Assembly: GCF_014837065.1 (NCBI RefSeq)
Contig: NZ_JACSPP010000024.1
Span: forward strand, 1 to 48,742
DNA from: Phocaeicola intestinalis
Lineage (GTDB): Bacteria > Bacteroidota > Bacteroidia > Bacteroidales > Bacteroidaceae
Length of the DNA stretch: 48,742 nucleotides
Direction of reading: 5' to 3'
Positions within the stretch are counted from its first letter, which is position 1. Every line of letters begins with the position of its first letter. The position numbers were made by a program, and so were the translations under genes. Below, in pieces: positions 46,315 through 48,742 of the stretch. The notes under the pieces were generated by a model. It was given only the letters and a program-made list of their open reading frames with translations, ran no database searches and was not told where the DNA came from.

Positions 46315-47748
46315 TTATTTGCTGAATGTCACATTTTCTACATGTTCGCCGATGAAAATCCGTGCCATATCGCCTGTTTTGTACCATGCAGGTTTGCCGG
46401 GCATGTCGTCGGAGATAACCGTACCGTTGATGCGGAGGTTCTCGAAGCGGATGTTTCTTACCAAGCGGTCGCGGTCGTAGCCGATGATGTGCGACAGTTC
46501 GGCATGTGTGCCGTTGTAAGTGATATCCTTGAACAGGACGTTCTCGATGCCTCTTCCGGGAGCGGTACAATACTTCTTATTATAGAAGATGCGGAGGTTG
46601 ACCAGTTGTCCCCGGCGGAAATCCTCGATGCGGATATTCTCGAAACGTACGTTACGCACCAGGTTGTTGTCGCCTGCATTGATTGCCAGGCAGCCTTGGT
46701 AATCTATTTGTTTTTCATGATGGTCAAGGATGTCTATGTTCACATAGTTCAGGTCTTCCATGATTTCGAATTTGCCCGAATCGCCATGCAGGCCGATGAA
46801 AATGGGATGTGCTACGTCTGCCCAAAGCGTGGAGTTTTGCATGGTGATGTGGCGGCATCCGCCTTTATATCCTAAACGGGTGGCATAGACGGTGGTGCAG
46901 TCGTCTGAGTTCCGGCAGAACACTCCGTCGAACAGGACATGGCTGCTGGCAAAGACATTCATGCCGTCTCCCCAACCGTATGAGCTGATAGCCTTGACGT
47001 TGCGGATGGTGACATGTTCCGACTCACCGGTGGGGCATTGGGTGGTAATCAGTCCCTCTATCTCTACGTTGCGCGAGCGGCTTACCCTGATTCCTTCTCC
47101 TCTTTTGTCGGGATGCACAATGCCTCGGCCTGCTATTTTCACATCGTGTGCATCCTTGACGTGAATGCATCCTTTTACTACCGCACCTCCGGCTACATAG
47201 ACTGTGGTTCCTGATGGGACGTTGAGCGTATCGCCCGGCAATTGGTGCACGCCGGGTGCAAAGTAGATAAAGTCTTTCGTCGTCCGGGGCTTTGCCGGAC
47301 GGTTTGTGTCGATGGGGTTGGCAAAGAGGTGCAGATTATGGAAGATATCGCCGTTTACCTCTACCGAGAGATTGCGCGGCCTGTCCAGTCGGAACGTGAT
47401 GCTGCGCCCGTCTACATCAGGCAGGATGTTGTAAGAGAGGGGGCGGATACGTGCCTGTTCAACCGGTGCGTTTGCCGTGACTTTCACTTCTACCGTACCG
47501 GAAAAGTCGAAATAAGCCAAAGAGGCGAGTTCTACGTTGTCGGGAGCTTTTACCTTGACGGCATACGTATCTATGTTTTTCCATTCGCCTTCCGGTGTTC
47601 TTACCTGGACAGTGAAGTCTTGTTTCATTGTAACTTCTTCGGATGCGGGAGCCGGATAGGTGACCAGTTCTTGTCCCCGGCATATTGTTGGATTTCCTGA
47701 TACCAACAACAAGGCAAGTGCTGCCAGAAAAATGTGTTTTCGTTTCAT
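46315..47748 (-). CDS. Exported right-handed beta-helix protein, GH28-like
   Basis: A signal peptide (MKRKHIFLAALALLLVSG) is followed by an N-terminal beta domain (about residues 40-130) and a parallel beta-helix: YFAPGVHQLPGDTLNVPSGTTVYVAGGAVVKGCIHV, then VKIAGRGIVHPDKRGEGIRV, NVEIEGLITTQCP, VTIRNVKAISSYGWGDGMNVF and VLFDGVFCRNSDDCTTVY. GDGMN and NSDDC sit where polygalacturonases (GH28) have NTDG and QDDC. The GHG and RIK motifs of true GH28 enzymes are not evident (HPIFIGLHGDS instead). The enzyme class is therefore uncertain, probably a glycosidase acting on acidic or branched glycans. A second ATG three bases upstream (47751) is possible. It is divergent from the sigma-factor gene. Confidence 0.78.
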   Translation of the reverse strand: MKRKHIFLAALALLLVSGNPTICRGQELVTYPAPASEEVTMKQDFTVQVRTPEGEWKNIDTYAVKVKAPDNVELASLAYFDFSGTVEVKVTANAPVEQARIRPLSYNILPDVDGRSITFRLDRPRNLSVEVNGDIFHNLHLFANPIDTNRPAKPRTTKDFIYFAPGVHQLPGDTLNVPSGTTVYVAGGAVVKGCIHVKDAHDVKIAGRGIVHPDKRGEGIRVSRSRNVEIEGLITTQCPTGESEHVTIRNVKAISSYGWGDGMNVFASSHVLFDGVFCRNSDDCTTVYATRLGYKGGCRHITMQNSTLWADVAHPIFIGLHGDSGKFEIMEDLNYVNIDILDHHEKQIDYQGCLAINAGDNNLVRNVRFENIRIEDFRRGQLVNLRIFYNKKYCTAPGRGIENVLFKDITYNGTHAELSHIIGYDRDRLVRNIRFENLRINGTVISDDMPGKPAWYKTGDMARIFIGEHVENVTFSK

Positions 47749-48031
47749 CATGGATGTTATTTATAAATGTTAGACTTTTGGTATATATACGGACAAGTAG
47801 GGAATAACACTTAGTGAAAATCGGATTTTTTTGGAAAAAACTTCGATTTAGAGTGTCATACAATTATTTGAGACTTTCTGTTGTTGTTTATTATTGTATT
47901 GATTATGAGTTTGTTATTTGCTTATTGGTCTGTATCCATTGCATGAGATAGCTTTGACAGGTAAAAAGTTTTGTATTTCTTAAATCTGCTTTGCATTTGC
48001 AGCGTAATCATTAAATCAAAACACTAATGGC

Positions 48032-48547
48032 ATGGAAAACCGTATGAAACTATCTGACCGGTTGATAACCGAATATTATGAAGAATACCGCCAATCTGTC
48101 TTCTTCTATATTTGCCGGCGCATCGAGAACAGGAGCGATGCGGAAGACCTGACTCAGGATGCTTTTCTACGATTGCTTGAATATCGGATGATGATCCGCC
48201 GTGATACGCTGAAGTATTTTCTTTTTACTATTGTGCGTAATCTTTTGAACGACTACCTGCGTCGTTATTATAAAAGGCAGGAAATCGATAGGTATTTATA
48301 TGATACGCTCCCGGTCACGACCGTGGAGCCTGAAAGCCGGATGGTAGCGGACGAACTTCGGAGGCTGGAAAGCCGACGGGTGTCCGCGCTTCCGGAACAG
48401 CGCCGCAAGGTATATATAATGAGCCGTTTTCAGGATAAGCCGGCAGAAGATATTGCGGAGGAGTTGAAGCTGTCACAGCGTACGGTGGAGAATCATCTCT
48501 TCATCAGTCGCAAGGAGGTGCGCGAGTTCATCCGCCAATGTATATGA
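48032..48547 (+). CDS. ECF-type RNA polymerase sigma factor
   Basis: The 171-residue protein has sigma region 2 (SVFFYICRRIENRSDAEDLTQDAFLRLLEY, then TLKYFLFTIVRNLLNDYLRRYYKR) and region 4 (LPEQRRKVYIMSRFQDKPAEDIAEELKLSQRTVENHLFISRKEVREFI). In Bacteroides such sigma factors usually pair with a FecR-type anti-sigma and a susCD locus just downstream, which here would be outside the window. The ATG at 48044 is an alternative start. The 280-bp gap upstream (47752-48031) shows no clear promoter box. Confidence 0.92.
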   Translation: MENRMKLSDRLITEYYEEYRQSVFFYICRRIENRSDAEDLTQDAFLRLLEYRMMIRRDTLKYFLFTIVRNLLNDYLRRYYKRQEIDRYLYDTLPVTTVEPESRMVADELRRLESRRVSALPEQRRKVYIMSRFQDKPAEDIAEELKLSQRTVENHLFISRKEVREFIRQCI

Positions 48548-48548
48548 G

Positions 48549-48592
48549 TTTGTAAGTTTTTGAGTTTTTTAGTTGGTAAGTTTTTTAGTTGG
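48549..48592. repeat. Short direct repeats after the sigma-factor gene
   Basis: AAGTTTTTGAGTTTTTTAGTTGG and GTAAGTTTTTTAGTTGGGG-like words follow each other, an imperfect tandem repeat of about 20 bp. There is no hairpin. Confidence 0.4.
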
Positions 48593-48688
48593 GGCATGAC
48601 AGGGACTTGTAAACGGGGAAATTCAAGAACGGATGGATTTGAAAGTATAAAACAAGAGACAATAAAATAGAGTTTATGTAAATTAGTT

Positions 48689-48742
48689 ATGATAGTTCCA
48701 AGGGTTGATTTTAATTCTGAGATTATGCAGTGCCATACATGT
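48689..48742 (+). CDS. Possible start of a further gene, cut by the window end
   Basis: From ATG 48689 the frame is open to the last base (18 codons, MIVPRVDFNSEIMQCHTC). It is too short to recognise, and it does not begin like a FecR anti-sigma factor. Confidence 0.25.
   Translation, partial: MIVPRVDFNSEIMQCHTC

Overview
The window looks like a chromosome segment of a gut Bacteroidales species (Bacteroides/Phocaeicola-like; the species cannot be fixed by eye). It carries two SusC/SusD pairs, a hybrid two-component regulator (HTCS), many exact matches to the Bacteroidota promoter -7 box TAnnTTTG, mostly weak Shine-Dalgarno sequences, and the housekeeping order tig-clpP-clpX-recQ.

Left accessory part (1-25 kb). 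The end of a PD-(D/E)XK/AAA-type protein (1-210) is followed by a repeat-rich gap and a polysaccharide-utilisation locus. Its susC has an in-frame amber codon (1562-1564) and its susD a 1-nt frameshift (about 5791-5796), while the adjacent HTCS sensor-regulator (6619-10647) is intact. Then come murF (minus), an SPFH protein with a small ribbon-helix-helix protein (plus), and a minus-strand group: DUF2141 protein, outer-membrane barrel, membrane protein and winged-helix regulator. Three exact copies of GTTTAT-N3-ATAAAC lie in the two leaders of this group and are the likely operators of the regulator. A truncated RibD-like gene ends inside a palindromic repeat array. A second, intact susC/susD pair (18629-23231) is followed by a convergent AraC regulator and an endonuclease/exonuclease/phosphatase-fold protein.

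Central housekeeping part (25-40 kb). It holds a CvfB-like S1 protein, pfkA, cmk-ispH, a polyprenyl synthetase with tatD, tRNA-Ser(GGA), an orphan degenerate ExbB-like protein, an MlaE/MlaF-type lipid ABC pair divergent from lptB, then tig, clpP, clpX (TTG start) and recQ. I saw almost no dispersed repeats here.

Right part (40-48.7 kb). A 1399-residue acyl-CoA dehydratase activase-like protein, a glycine-zipper lipoprotein, a GH28-like beta-helix protein, and an ECF sigma factor whose partners would lie beyond the window.

The least explained material is intergenic: a MITE-like family with 18-bp terminal inverted repeats, a GTAGGG palindrome family, several three-unit arrays with a 21-23 bp period, and an 88-bp three-hairpin palindrome. 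Together with the operator regulon these are the best candidates for something undescribed. All family assignments come from reading motifs; no database search was run.
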